Shown: in pieces, positions 20,321-29,297 of the stretch | Layout: the number at the start of each line of letters is the position of its first letter | Numbering within the stretch: position 1 is the first letter of the stretch | Program-made: the position numbers and the translations under genes | DNA from: Akkermansiaceae bacterium UBA956 | GTDB lineage: Bacteria > Verrucomicrobiota > Verrucomicrobiia > Verrucomicrobiales > Akkermansiaceae | Direction: 5' to 3' | Length of the DNA: 64,000 bases | NCBI GenBank assembly: GCA_002293145.1 | Contig: DBCO01000002.1 | Span: 38,261 to 102,260 of the forward strand | The notes under the pieces: generated by a model | Databases searched by the model: none | What the model saw: only the letters and a program-made list of their open reading frames with translations | Told to the model about the DNA's origin: nothing

Positions 20321-21703
20321 TTAGGACACCACCGGCAAACTCGCCGCTGCCACCGCCTGACCATGACGTTTGGTTTTTTCATCGGGCACTACCAATTTGA
20401 TCTTCAGCTCAGGAAACTCGGCAGCGAGAACTTTTTCGGCCTCGCGAATGATGATTTCACCACCTTCGCCAGACGTCACTCGTCCCAAGATCAAAAGATT
20501 TTCCATCGCATAAAAATCCGCATAGTGAGCGATCGAGTAGCCAAAGCAAATACCGATCGTTTGATAGATTTTCGCAGCGCGCTCATCGTTCGCCTTCATT
20601 GCTTCCTGCACTTTCACCAGTTGCTCAGGAAAGGGCATTGTTCCAAAATCGAATCCAGCCGCCGGCGCCAAACGAGCGACGGCTTGTTGGGAGAAATAGA
20701 GAGCTCCACAACCGCGATCGCCCGACCATTCATCGAGCGGTCCTTCTTCACGATAGTCCACCGGCGCGAATGCCAATTCATTGAGCCATGGCTTGATGTG
20801 CCCGTCTTGATCGACGTAGCCAGCCGCTTGCGACGTTCCCATGGCCACGCCAAGCACAGCATTCGCTTCGAGCCCCATCGATCCCGCCAAGGCTGTCACT
20901 TCGCCATCATTGACCACCTCGAAGGGGATGTCATTCCAGCGTTTTTTCAGCCCGATAAAAATGTCACGCACATGCGTTTCATAGTCCTGCGGACTCACTC
21001 CGCGAAACAGCGAAGACGCGCGCACCTGGTTGTTCATGATAACTCCAGCCGAGCTTCCACCAATCGCATCCACACGTGGCATGTGCGCGGCAGCGCGGAT
21101 GAGCGAATCCTGAATGCCCTCGATGTGATACTGCGGGTCATTTTGGAAATAGGGATCCCATACAATCTCTTCCGAAAAGACCACCTCGCCATTGATGACC
21201 GCTGCGCATTTGCGATCCGAGCCACCAAGATCGAAGCCGATGCGGCAACCACCTAAGTTGCGGCCCAGGCTCATCGCCTCGCCTTGCTCTGCGGGCAATT
21301 CCGACAATGCAGCCGAGCGCACCGAAATCGGTTCGCCAAAAATTTTCGTGCCAATGAATTCGCGATCAAACTTACGAGAGCCTTCACTCGCATAAGCCTT
21401 CTCAAGCATCGCTACGACATCATCAGCACCCGCGATCAAAATCCGGCTTCCGCCTTTTTGCCACAGCAAAAACTTCACCAAGCGCTCGACGTATTTCTCG
21501 GTATCCGCCGCAAATTCCGCGGTCGCAGCTAGCAATCGACCCGCCCAGCGGAAACAGGTGCCATCCTCGCGCATCAAGGCCAGCGAGACATCACGACCGT
21601 CTTTTTCGGCAAGCGCAACATAGGCCCGATTCCACAAAACGGCGGGCACAAAATCAGGATCCAATACGGGCAAAAATTGAGGATGAATGGAGATCGAGCT
21701 CAT
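20321..21703 (-). CDS. ROK/hexokinase-like sugar kinase
   Basis: 460 aa from the ATG at 21703 (MSSISIHPQFLPVLDP). The actin-fold ATPase core appears after an unusual ~165-residue N-terminal region: phosphate-1 IGFDLGGSDRKCAAVINGE, then VVNDGEVTALAG (catalytic Asp), and phosphate-2 VLGVAMGTSQAAG. The ROK zinc motif CxCGxxGC is absent. It is therefore ROK-like rather than a standard ROK kinase. It probably phosphorylates a sugar released by the nearby glycoside hydrolases. It is convergent with the LysR gene. Confidence 0.75.
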   Translation of the reverse strand: MSSISIHPQFLPVLDPDFVPAVLWNRAYVALAEKDGRDVSLALMREDGTCFRWAGRLLAATAEFAADTEKYVERLVKFLLWQKGGSRILIAGADDVVAMLEKAYASEGSRKFDREFIGTKIFGEPISVRSAALSELPAEQGEAMSLGRNLGGCRIGFDLGGSDRKCAAVINGEVVFSEEIVWDPYFQNDPQYHIEGIQDSLIRAAAHMPRVDAIGGSSAGVIMNNQVRASSLFRGVSPQDYETHVRDIFIGLKKRWNDIPFEVVNDGEVTALAGSMGLEANAVLGVAMGTSQAAGYVDQDGHIKPWLNELAFAPVDYREEGPLDEWSGDRGCGALYFSQQAVARLAPAAGFDFGTMPFPEQLVKVQEAMKANDERAAKIYQTIGICFGYSIAHYADFYAMENLLILGRVTSGEGGEIIIREAEKVLAAEFPELKIKLVVPDEKTKRHGQAVAAASLPVVS

Positions 21704-22151
21704 AGTGTCGCCGCAACCATATCCACAACTCTGTATTTTGGGAAGATACAAATGAAAAAATCCATTTTGCCCAATTTACTAGTCTTTCACACACGCCGAA
21801 GGCATACAATCAGTGCTTCCGGAGCCCCGAAAATCCAGCGGTGTTTAGAACTCAGAAACCACACTACCATCATTCAAAAAACTCGATAATTTACTTTCAT
21901 ACGCGCAAGATTAACTTGGTTCGATCACCTCAACAAAATCGCGTCTCAGCGCAGAAAGTTCTTGCGTATTGAAAAATTCAATCCTACGACCACTTCAGCG
22001 CTTCGCAGGAAGCACTGCCCGCGGCTCCACTCGAGACCGCCCTTTTGCTGTCTTCGTCGATGAGAAAGATTGTTTTAGGTTCTAACCAATCACTCATCGC
22101 CCCGCCCGCTCACCCATCAAGGTTCGAGTCAGGCACCGTACACATCAAACT
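21704..22151. other. Divergent intergenic region before the helicase
   Basis: 448 bp without a convincing gene. It separates the divergent kinase and DEAD-box helicase. A long helicase 5' leader is possible, as in cold-induced helicases, but I see no conserved cold-shock element. Short open frames here show no recognisable protein. Confidence 0.35.
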
Positions 22152-23513
22152 ATGAATCCTACCTCCTTTGAGGCCATGCCTTTGGCTGCGCCCCTCCACC
22201 GCGTGTTGCAAGAACTTGCCTACACCACACCATCACCGATCCAGGCCCAAGCAATCCCGCTGCTGTTAGAAGGCCGCGACCTCCTCGGTTGCGCCCAGAC
22301 CGGCACTGGCAAGACTGCTAGTTTCGCGCTGCCGATTCTCAACGCGCTCCACGGCACTACCGGCAAGAACCGTCCTCGTAGTCCTCGCTGCTTGGTGCTC
22401 GCCCCGACCCGCGAACTCGCCATTCAGGTTGGCAAAAGCTTTACCACCTACGGAAAATACGTGCCCTTCCGTCACACCCTCATTTACGGAGGTGTCGGTC
22501 AATCCCCACAGGTCAGCGCTATGCGCAATGGAGTCGATGTACTAGTCGCCTGTCCAGGCCGCCTACTCGATCTGATCGATCAACGTCATGTCGATCTCTC
22601 ATCAGTAGAATTTTTCGTACTCGATGAAGTCGACCGCATGCTCGACATGGGCTTCCTTCGCGATGTCAAACGCATCGTTTCCCTACTGCCACCAAAACGT
22701 CAGTCCTTATTCTTCTCCGCGACCCTTGCGCCGAACATCGTTGAGCTCGCTCACTCGATCCTGCGTAATCCGGCCAGCGTCAGCATCACGCCCGAGACCA
22801 CGACAGCAGAAAAAATCGATCAACAAGTCTGCTTCGTGACCAAAGAATCGAAGCGTCCCTTGCTCGAAGAACTTCTGCGTGGCCAAGCCAATGCCCGCGA
22901 GCAGAAACTCACCATCGTTTTCAGCCGCACCAAGCACGGCGCCAACAAACTCGCCAAATCCCTCTGCGCCGCCGGCTTTCCCTCCGATGCCATCCACGGC
23001 AATAAATCACAAGCGCAGCGCGAAAAAGCGCTCGATCGTTTCAAAAAAGGTCTCACCCCCGTGCTCGTCGCCACCGATGTCGCCGCCCGTGGTGTTGACG
23101 TCAAAGACGTCGGTTTAGTGATCAACTTCGATCTCCCGAACGAACCCGAAGCCTACGTGCACCGCATTGGCCGTACTGCCCGTGCTGGAGCCGAAGGCCG
23201 TGCCGTTTCGTTCTGTTCTGAAGACGAGCTCGAATACCTGCGCGACATCGAAAAAATCATCCGCATGCCGATCCCCCGCTGGGACAATCACAACTGGCAC
23301 GAAGAAGCTCTCGCCGAGCGCCACAAAAAAGGCATTCGCGGTCCCGCTCCGAAAAAGCCCCAAGGTGGCGGCGGCGGTCAACACCGTGGCCAACGTCGTC
23401 CTCCTCAAGGCAACTCCGGTCAACGCCAAGGCGGACAGGGAGGACAAGGTCAAAGTGAAGGCCAAAACCAACAACGCCAAAAATCCCGTCCCGCCGGCAA
23501 TCGCGGACGTTGA
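22152..23513 (+). CDS. DEAD-box RNA helicase, RhlE-like
   Basis: ATP-dependent RNA helicase for RNP remodelling or ribosome assembly, 453 aa. It shows a Q-motif (SFEAMPLAAPLHRVL...PSPIQ), motif I AQTGTGKT, Ia PTRELA, II LDEVDRMLDMGF (DEVD instead of DEAD), III SAT, V ATDVAARGVD and VI HRIGRTAR. The C-terminal ~70 residues are rich in Gly, Gln, Arg and Pro (QGGGGGQHRGQRRPPQG), a flexible RNA-binding tail. It is followed by an intrinsic terminator. Confidence 0.95.
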   Translation: MNPTSFEAMPLAAPLHRVLQELAYTTPSPIQAQAIPLLLEGRDLLGCAQTGTGKTASFALPILNALHGTTGKNRPRSPRCLVLAPTRELAIQVGKSFTTYGKYVPFRHTLIYGGVGQSPQVSAMRNGVDVLVACPGRLLDLIDQRHVDLSSVEFFVLDEVDRMLDMGFLRDVKRIVSLLPPKRQSLFFSATLAPNIVELAHSILRNPASVSITPETTTAEKIDQQVCFVTKESKRPLLEELLRGQANAREQKLTIVFSRTKHGANKLAKSLCAAGFPSDAIHGNKSQAQREKALDRFKKGLTPVLVATDVAARGVDVKDVGLVINFDLPNEPEAYVHRIGRTARAGAEGRAVSFCSEDELEYLRDIEKIIRMPIPRWDNHNWHEEALAERHKKGIRGPAPKKPQGGGGGQHRGQRRPPQGNSGQRQGGQGGQGQSEGQNQQRQKSRPAGNRGR

Positions 23514-23622
23514 AAAATTTCATCTTAAGGTCAAAGGTCGGCAGCGAAGCTAACAGCCCGCTTATCGTAACCGATTTCATGGCTTAAACCCATCTAGCTA
23601 ATTTTAGTTTCATCAGAAAATG

Positions 23623-23663
23623 AAAAAAAGCCGCCATGTTGCAACAGGGCGGCTTTTTGTTTT
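23623..23663 (+). terminator. Intrinsic terminator after helicase
   Basis: AAAAAGCCGCC (23625-23635) pairs perfectly with GGCGGCTTTTT (23648-23658), with loop ATGTTGCAACAG and U-rich 3' side TTTTTGTTTT. It serves the helicase. The A-run on the other side makes it potentially bidirectional. Confidence 0.88.
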
Positions 23664-23784
23664 GAAACGCTTTTGAGAACGGTGTTTCCCATACAGGAAA
23701 GTGAATCGAGCCGTCGCATTGGCGCTTATGTCTTGCACTTCTGAGGCAGATGAATCAAGGGATTGAAAATCCCTTCTCCATAAT

Positions 23785-23824
23785 AAAAAAAAGCCGCTGA
23801 GCACAGTGGCGCAGCGGCTTTTTT
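23785..23824 (-). terminator. Duplicated mdh terminator (copy 1)
   Basis: AAAAGCCGCTG (23789-23799) pairs with CAGCGGCTTTT (812-822 of this kb), flanked by A- and T-runs, so it can act on both strands. It now ends transcription from the Fic gene and the mdh fragment. Confidence 0.82.
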
Positions 23825-23837
23825 GATTTTAAGAATA

Positions 23838-23926
23838 TTACTTGAGCAGGTCTTTCACGGCATCGCGCTCTTCTTTGAGCTCGTTGATGCTGAGGTCGAT
23901 CTTCTCTTGGCTGAAGGCATCGACGG
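23838..23926 (-). pseudogene. Fragment of mdh C-terminus
   Basis: Encodes the last 28 residues of malate dehydrogenase plus stop, ending [11 protein letters not shown], identical in protein sequence to the intact mdh at 25551. The few base differences are silent. It has no start and no upstream mdh sequence. It is a remnant of the duplication that brackets the Fic gene. Confidence 0.92.
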
Positions 23927-23973
23927 CTATGTAGATTGCTGGCTTTTTCTTGGCGGGTATGATAGGAAAAGTG

Positions 23974-24007
23974 ATGAGTGTGGAGTGATCAGTGATCAGT
24001 GATCAGT
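23974..24007. repeat. AGTGATC period-7 tandem repeat
   Basis: AGTGATCAGTGATCAGTGATC is three perfect 7-base units within a slightly longer degenerate run. The Fic stop codon lies inside it, so the protein ends PTDH. Related TGATCACT stretches occur at 39354-39378 and 40730-40740 between ATP synthase genes. Confidence 0.8.
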
Positions 24008-25168
24008 GGGTGAACTGGATTCGAGGGTATCGGCGTGGAGTATATCGAGGTAGCTGCGGTAGGCGTAAAGTTTGCGGTAGTTCTGACCAGTGATTTCGTG
24101 GATGATACCGCGTTTTTCGAGGGTAGCTATTGCCTTCGTTGCGGTCGGCGTGGAAACACCGAGCGAGTGAGAGGCCCGGGGTACGCTGGTGATGGGACGG
24201 CGCTGCATGTACTGATGCAATCGGATGACCGATGATGCTTCGGCTTGGAGTATCGTCGCATCGCGTGCGAATAGCTGGAGTAAATCACGTGCTGTCTGGG
24301 TGGCAGCGCGTGAGGTTTCCAAAACGCCAGTGAGGAAAAAAAAGAACCACTCTTCCCAATCGCCAGAGAGGCGGATATCCTGAAGGAGCCGGTAGTATTC
24401 GTTACGATTTTTTTTCAGGTAGAGGGATAGATAAAGCATGGGAGAATCCAGCACTCCCTCGGCACACAGGATGAAGGTGATGAGCAATCGACCGAGCCGT
24501 CCATTGCCATCAAGGAAGGGGTGAATCGTTTCAAATTGCACATGAGCAAGCGCCGCCTTGAGGAGCGGGCGGGTTTTCACAGGTTGATCATGAAGGAAAA
24601 GTTCCAGTGCGCCCATGGCATCCATGACCATCTCGGGAGGTGGTGGCACGAAGCGGGCGGTGCCCGGACGAGAGCCACCGATCCAATTCTGGCTGGTGCG
24701 GAACTCTCCAGGCATCTTACCGCTACCCTTGCCGTGGGATAGCAGGATGCGGTGGATGTCACGTATCATTCGCAACGAGAGCGGTTGCCCATTCTTCAAA
24801 AGTGCCAGTCCATGCTGCATGGCATCCACGTAGCAAGAAACCTCGGCGGCATCTTCTTCTAAGCCTGCAGGAGTGTTTTCCAGCTCATGACTTAGAAGAT
24901 CCGAAAGGGAAGATTGCGTGCCCTCGATCTGAGACGAGAGCACGGCTTCTTTTCTGACATAAGAATAAAGAAACAGCCCAGGATCAGGCAATAGGAGAGA
25001 AACACCGTCCAATCGGCCCAGAGCAGTGGATGCGGCATCCAGCAAAGCCCCTAGCTCGCCATCGATTGCCAATGTCGGTTCTGGAGGCAAGGGATGAGGG
25101 ACGAAGGCCGTGGCTTTCTCTCCGGTAGTGCTAATGGGCAGATAATGACCTGTGAGTCCGCGCTTCAT
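23996..25168 (-). CDS. Fic-domain protein (class II, with winged helix)
   Basis: 390 aa. Fic enzymes usually transfer AMP from ATP to a hydroxyl side chain of a target protein. The active-site motif HPFLDGNGRLGRLL (about residue 217) matches HPFx[D/E]GNGRxxR in full. The inhibitory helix SSQIEG near residue 80 fits (S/T)xxxE(G/N) and lies N-terminal to the Fic core, which defines class II auto-inhibited Fic proteins. The C-terminus (about residues 310-380, PRASHSLGVSTPTATKAIATL) is a winged helix that may bind DNA. No FicA-type antitoxin is adjacent. The gene lies alone between two copies of the mdh 3' end, suggesting acquisition. Confidence 0.92.
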   Translation of the reverse strand: MKRGLTGHYLPISTTGEKATAFVPHPLPPEPTLAIDGELGALLDAASTALGRLDGVSLLLPDPGLFLYSYVRKEAVLSSQIEGTQSSLSDLLSHELENTPAGLEEDAAEVSCYVDAMQHGLALLKNGQPLSLRMIRDIHRILLSHGKGSGKMPGEFRTSQNWIGGSRPGTARFVPPPPEMVMDAMGALELFLHDQPVKTRPLLKAALAHVQFETIHPFLDGNGRLGRLLITFILCAEGVLDSPMLYLSLYLKKNRNEYYRLLQDIRLSGDWEEWFFFFLTGVLETSRAATQTARDLLQLFARDATILQAEASSVIRLHQYMQRRPITSVPRASHSLGVSTPTATKAIATLEKRGIIHEITGQNYRKLYAYRSYLDILHADTLESSSPTDH

Positions 25169-25468
25169 ATAAAGAAAATGGTGATTTTGTTTAATTGTCG
25201 ACGCAACATGTAAAGGTTTGCTTCATTTGCGCAAGGAGAATTAAACTTTTGGGCGATTTTCTTTCATTTAAGGGGTTCAAATGAAAGTTTTGTTTTTTGA
25301 GGGAGATCGGCGAGCATTTGCTGGAAATGGCTTTCTGCTTTTTCGGCAAAGTCGGACTGGATTATATAAACGTCACAGAACTCGACGAAGGCCCTTTTTT
25401 AATCTGTTTCATCTGCAATCAGCGGTTAAACTTAGGATTTCGGGTTTATGACTTTTACGGCGGATCGA
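25169..25468. other. Intergenic region upstream of Fic
   Basis: 300 bp, AT-rich, between the Fic start and repeat copy 2. It contains AATCTGTTTCATCTGCAATC near 25398, a nanorepeat phrase like those near 20190 and 27404. A short frame reading IGEHLLEMAF near 25306 is not supported as a gene. The Fic promoter must lie at its left end. Confidence 0.4.
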
Positions 25469-25639
25469 AAGGGAGTGAAAATCCCTTCTCCATAATAAAA
25501 AAAGCCGCTGAGCTCAGTGGCGCAGCGGCTTTGAAGAAGATGGAAGAATATTACTTGAGCAGGTCTTTCACGGCATCGCGCTCTTCTTTGAGCTCATTGA
25601 TGCTTAGATCGATCTTCTCTTGGCTGAAGGCATCGACGG
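25469..25639 (-). repeat. Copy 2 of the direct repeat (3' end of intact mdh)
   Basis: Native-looking copy. It includes the mdh terminator and the last codons of the full-length gene. Compared with copy 1 it has a few substitutions and a short difference between terminator and stop codon (TTGAAGAAGATGG versus TTTTTTGATTTT). Confidence 0.93.
25497..25532 (-). terminator. mdh terminator
   Basis: AAAGCCGCTG (25501-25510) pairs with CAGCGGCTTT (25523-25532). On the minus strand it is followed by a run of T (the A-run at 25497-25503). It lies 19 bp after the mdh stop. Confidence 0.82.
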
Positions 25640-26537
25640 GGACGCCTTGCACGACTTCCCACATGCCATTCTCGATGGTGCGGATCGGCATGGAGGCCAT
25701 GAGGCCTTTTTCGATGCCGTAGGAACCATCGGAGCAAACAGCGACGCTGTGCCAGTCACCGGCAGGAGTCGGTGTGATCAGGCTCTTTACGGTATCGAGC
25801 GCGGCATTCGCAGCAGAAGCGGCGGAAGAAGCACCACGCGCTTTGATGATCGCGGCACCACGTTGTTGCACGGTGGAAATGAATTCACCCTTCAGCCACT
25901 CGACGTGGGAAATCACTTCGGTCACAGGGCGACCGTTGATTTTTGCGTTGGTGAAGTCAGGATACTGCGTAGCAGAGTGATTGCCCCAGATGCACATGTT
26001 GGTGACCTTGGACTGATGCACGGCGGCTTTTTTCGCAAGCTGGCTCTTGGCGCGGTTTTCGTCGAGACGAGTCATCGCGAAGAAGCGCTCATTTGGCACA
26101 CCATCGGCATTGTTCATGGCGATGAGAGCATTGGTGTTGCAGGGATTGCCGACGACGAGAACGCGCACATCTTTAGCGGCATTGCGTGCGATTGCTTTGC
26201 CTTGGCCGGTGAAAATTTTGCCATTGATGCCGAGCAAGTCGCCACGCTCCATCCCCGCTTTACGAGGAACGGAACCAACGAGCAGGGCCCAGTTGGTGTT
26301 GCGGAAACCTTCGTTCAGATCCGCGGTAGGCACCACTTCATTGAGCAGTGGAAATGCGCAATCGTCCAGCTCCATGACCACACCTTCCAGCGCAGGCAAA
26401 GCGGGCTCGATCTCGATCAAGCGCAGATTCACCGGTTGATCTGGGCCAAAGACCCAGCCGGATGCGATGCGAAACAACAAAGCGTAGCCGATCTGGCCAG
26501 CGGCTCCCGTAACAGAAACAGTAATTGGTGGTTTCAT
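25551..26537 (-). CDS. mdh: Malate dehydrogenase
   Basis: NAD-dependent oxidation of malate to oxaloacetate in the TCA cycle, 328 aa from the ATG at 26537 ([20 protein letters not shown]). The Rossmann loop is [25 protein letters not shown], the substrate-binding [14 protein letters not shown] and the catalytic [13 protein letters not shown] mark the cytosolic-type (MDH type 2) group. The longer frame upstream ([11 protein letters not shown]) is not conserved. The last 28 codons are duplicated upstream of the helicase terminator region. Confidence 0.96.
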   Translation of the reverse strand: MKPPITVSVTGAAGQIGYALLFRIASGWVFGPDQPVNLRLIEIEPALPALEGVVMELDDCAFPLLNEVVPTADLNEGFRNTNWALLVGSVPRKAGMERGDLLGINGKIFTGQGKAIARNAAKDVRVLVVGNPCNTNALIAMNNADGVPNERFFAMTRLDENRAKSQLAKKAAVHQSKVTNMCIWGNHSATQYPDFTNAKINGRPVTEVISHVEWLKGEFISTVQQRGAAIIKARGASSAASAANAALDTVKSLITPTPAGDWHSVAVCSDGSYGIEKGLMASMPIRTIENGMWEVVQGVPVDAFSQEKIDLSINELKEERDAVKDLLK

Positions 26538-26635
26538 AAGACGCGCCCTCCATAGACGTCTTTGTGGCATCGGTCAAGAAACGCATGCAGCTTTCGCAAA
26601 ATATGCCGCGATTTTGCAAATCGAGCATCACGCAT

Positions 26636-27019
26636 TTACGGAACTTCCAGCCGGAATTGCGGAATTCTGGTAAAAACGGCCTCGCCCGTGGCGGTTTCGC
26701 CAAAATACGCACCGTTGACGGTCGCCGATTCCGCCACGACGTGATAGCTGTTGTAGGTGAATTCATCGCCCTTCTCGAAGAAAGGCGTCTCCCCGACCAC
26801 GCCCTCGCCTTCCACCACCACGGTCTCACCATCGTCCTCGCGGACCACCCACTTGCGCCCGCGCAGTGTCACGACTTCGTCTGATTCATTCCAAATGCGC
26901 ATGGCATACAGAAACGGATACGGTTTTTCCGCTGGGGCATCCAGCTCCGGCATGAAGCGCACCTCGCGCACCTCCACATTCCAGCCAATCAATTCTCTCA
27001 CAAACAAAGCTTTACACAA
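26636..27019 (-). CDS. apaG: ApaG domain protein
   Basis: 127 aa, one immunoglobulin-like ApaG/DUF525 domain, the normal length for ApaG. YAMRIWNESDEVVTLRGRKWVVRE and VVGETPFFEKGDEFTYNS follow the conserved core (xNxSxxxVxLxxRxWxIxD ... GExPxLxPGxxFxYxS). Proposed roles include Co/Mg homeostasis or nucleotide-polyphosphate binding; none is shown here. It lies 98 bp upstream of mdh on the same strand and may share its transcript. Confidence 0.9.
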   Translation of the reverse strand: MCKALFVRELIGWNVEVREVRFMPELDAPAEKPYPFLYAMRIWNESDEVVTLRGRKWVVREDDGETVVVEGEGVVGETPFFEKGDEFTYNSYHVVAESATVNGAYFGETATGEAVFTRIPQFRLEVP

Positions 27020-27182
27020 TCATAGCATCACCCGCAAGTCTTGATGCTGCGTGCCCGCAGACGAATCCGAAAAATTTTCACCTTTGAGATTGACAGCGGA
27101 CGAAAATTCGAGTTCATTTGCCCCCCGCGAAGACAATCACGAATGCTCCTCGCCACAACATTTTCCCTTTATTGCCGGTAAC

Positions 27183-27257
27183 GGCGGAGTAGCCAAGTGG
27201 GAAGGCATTGGTCTGCAAAACCGACATGAATGGGTTCGACTCCCATCTCCGCCTCCA
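27183..27257 (+). tRNA. tRNA-Cys (GCA)
   Basis: Acceptor stem GGCGGAG (27183-27189) pairs with CTCCGCC (27247-27253). The anticodon loop CTGCAAA carries GCA, and the T-arm is GGGTTCGACTCCC. Discriminator T at 27254 is followed by an encoded CCA (27255-27257). All cloverleaf parts are present in 75 nt. Confidence 0.97.
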
Positions 27258-27667
27258 GCAAGACCTGAAAAATTCAGGCATCTAACAAGACTGGGGTAGC
27301 TAAAAGTATTTGTCTGATCAAAAAACTCTGCGTTTGACTCTACAAACTCAACGCCTTTGCGCTTCGTTCCTATCTGAGCAAATAGCTTTTTTAAACTTCG
27401 GATTTTACGGATTATACTGATTTTTTGATGATGTAAAATGAAGTGCCTTCAAAAACAAATTTTTACCTAATAACTTCTAACCAATAACCGACAACTTTCT
27501 GAAATCCCAGTTTCAACTGCACATTTTAGGATGAATCAGCAGAAGCAGTGAGTGATCACAGTGCTTCAACTTGCTATTGCTTCAGAGCGTAATGCGTTGC
27601 TATATTTGATTCCCCTTTTTGTGCCTTTTGCGTTTTTTTACGGCCAGAAAATTAAAGCTCCATTCAA
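27258..27667. other. Intergenic region after tRNA-Cys
   Basis: 410 bp without a gene, more AT-rich than the surroundings. It holds nanorepeat phrases, GGATTTTACGGATTATACTG near 27408 and TTTGTGCCTTTTGCG near 27617. No integrase or att-like duplication of the tRNA 3' end is visible. Confidence 0.4.
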
Positions 27668-28381
27668 TCACTTCACCTCGCCCCAGATCGCTTGCATGAG
27701 CTTGTGGACCTCAGGCTCGGCTTGTTTGAGTTCGCCTGGGCTGAAGGGATAAAAATCGTTTGCGCCAAAATACGCTTCGGTCATTTCCGAAAAGAATTCC
27801 TTCTGATCCGTTAGACCATAGTGTCGGTGTTTTTGACCGGAATTATTCAGCACGGCTTCGTACTTCCCGCTGTCGCAAAATTTTTTCCACGCGTCTAACA
27901 CTCGTTTTTCCTCAAAGCCGAGGACCTGATCGTGGTAGGCGTGGGCGAGTTCATGAAGAATCACCAGCGGCATGCGAACGTTTTCTTTCGGGTCGAGTAA
28001 ATCGCTCGCCTGTGGAATGTGCACGCATTTTTCTAACTGCGCGCTGTAACCATTTTCGACCAACCATGCACGACTCGGATGGTATTGCATCGACTGGAGC
28101 TTGCCGTGATCAAGATCCAGCTGAATGACGACTTTTTGCAATTTCTCCAAAGCAGCTTGCGGCACAATCGCCACAATGTCCGTGAGCTTGGCATCGAGCA
28201 GATTTACCGCACGTGCGCCGATTTCCTGATTTTCTCCCGCGAGCAAGCGAGCATCGACGCGAACTGTCCAGCCCTCGATGTTGCGTTCTTCGTGCTTGGT
28301 TGGTAAGGCTGGCACCTCGGCCAGAGCGATGGCGGCACTGGAAGAAAAAAGGATCAGTGCCACATGTTTCAGGAGAGTCAT
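27668..28381 (-). CDS. Secreted zinc metallopeptidase-like protein
   Basis: 237 aa with signal peptide MTLLKHVALILFSSSAAIALA. The zinc motif HExxH is in VILHELAHAYHDQVLGF (about residue 142). FFSEMTEAYFGANDFYPF downstream offers a Glu ligand, as in gluzincins such as anthrax lethal-factor-like proteins. Similar PVC proteins have no known substrate. It is divergent from the SGNH hydrolase with 70 bp between starts. Confidence 0.72.
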   Translation of the reverse strand: MTLLKHVALILFSSSAAIALAEVPALPTKHEERNIEGWTVRVDARLLAGENQEIGARAVNLLDAKLTDIVAIVPQAALEKLQKVVIQLDLDHGKLQSMQYHPSRAWLVENGYSAQLEKCVHIPQASDLLDPKENVRMPLVILHELAHAYHDQVLGFEEKRVLDAWKKFCDSGKYEAVLNNSGQKHRHYGLTDQKEFFSEMTEAYFGANDFYPFSPGELKQAEPEVHKLMQAIWGEVK

Positions 28382-28451
28382 GCTTCTATTTACTCGATCT
28401 CCATGGTGCTTTTATCGTGACTTCGAAGTTTTTGTTCGTAGAGTTCGCGAT

Positions 28452-29249
28452 ATGTCACGACTGACGCGTTTTATCCTCATTCTTTTGCTGCTTTCACTGC
28501 GAAGCCATGCCGTAGATAGCGCCATACCTCAACGCATTTTATTCATCGGTAACAGCTATACGGGCTACAACAATTTGCCGTATTTGGTCGGTGAAATCAT
28601 TGCCAGTAATGGCAGTGAAAAGCCACAGATCAAGTCATCCAACCCGGGTGGCAGGACGCTGGAAAATCATCTGAGCATTCGAGAAACGCTGACGTTGATC
28701 GACGAAGGAAACTGGCATTGGGTTGTCATCCAAGGCCACAGCATGGAGGCTGCGATGTCAGAAATCAACGAAGTGACCCGTAAATCCTTTATGAGCAGTG
28801 GTCGTGCTCTCGCCGAACGAATTCGCAAAAGCAGTCCCAAAGCGCAGATTCTTTTTTATCAAACCTGGGCGCGCCATGCCGACTATTGGAAAGACCAAAC
28901 GGCTGATCGCAGCATCGGCAATTCCCCTAACGAAATGAGTGAGCGCATCCGCACATGGTATGACAAGCAGCAAGAACAATGCGCCAATAGCTCTGTCGCA
29001 CCCGTCGGCCAAGCTTGGACTTTATTTTATCAAGCTCATCCCGAGCAGGCCAAGGAATTGCACATCGCCGACAACTCACATCCGAGCTACCAGGGGTCCT
29101 ATCTTGCCGCACTAGTGATCGCGCACAGCATGAATGCACTGGATGAAAAGCAGCGCATTTCGTATCGCGGAAAACTCAGCGAACCAGAGACGAAAGGCTT
29201 ACAAGACATTGCGAAAAAGGTATCTGCTGAGCGTACTAAGACCCGCTAA
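28452..29249 (+). CDS. Secreted SGNH/GDSL-type hydrolase
   Basis: 265 aa from the ATG at 28452, which starts a signal peptide (MSRLTRFILILLLLSLRSHA). Block I is RILFIGNSYTGYNN (GNS in place of GDS), block III-like is VVIQGHSMEA, and the Ser-His-Asp region is IADNSHPSYQGSYLAAL (DxxH). Such enzymes deacetylate or de-esterify carbohydrates; the substrate is not identifiable. The frame extends upstream, but the earlier residues lack an export signal. Confidence 0.78.
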   Translation: MSRLTRFILILLLLSLRSHAVDSAIPQRILFIGNSYTGYNNLPYLVGEIIASNGSEKPQIKSSNPGGRTLENHLSIRETLTLIDEGNWHWVVIQGHSMEAAMSEINEVTRKSFMSSGRALAERIRKSSPKAQILFYQTWARHADYWKDQTADRSIGNSPNEMSERIRTWYDKQQEQCANSSVAPVGQAWTLFYQAHPEQAKELHIADNSHPSYQGSYLAALVIAHSMNALDEKQRISYRGKLSEPETKGLQDIAKKVSAERTKTR

Positions 29250-29297
29250 ACGATATATTCTGTTGCAGCCACAGAGTCGTTACGCTAGCCTGTGCAC

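Larger units (their letters stand above)
23757..23926 (-). repeat. Copy 1 of ~170-bp mdh-3'-end direct repeat
   Basis: Near-identical to 25469-25639, in the same orientation. Both begin with an AAGGGAxTGAAAATCCCTT hairpin and continue through a terminator and the last 28 codons of mdh. Homology stops abruptly at 23926 (CATCGACGG then CTAT), while copy 2 continues into the full mdh gene. The two copies flank the Fic gene. Confidence 0.93.

Noticed and set aside
22620..22660. DEVD instead of DEAD in the helicase motif II as a sign of inactivity
   Set aside because: The two catalytic acidic residues of the motif are kept and all other motifs are intact, so normal ATPase activity is expected.
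23757..23775. AAGGGATTGAAAATCCCTT resembling a CRISPR repeat end
   Set aside because: Only two copies exist, both part of the larger mdh 3'-end duplication, with no regular spacers and no cas genes.
27183..27667. tRNA-Cys as attachment site of an integrated element
   Set aside because: No duplicated tRNA 3' end and no integrase are visible in the 410 bp that follow.
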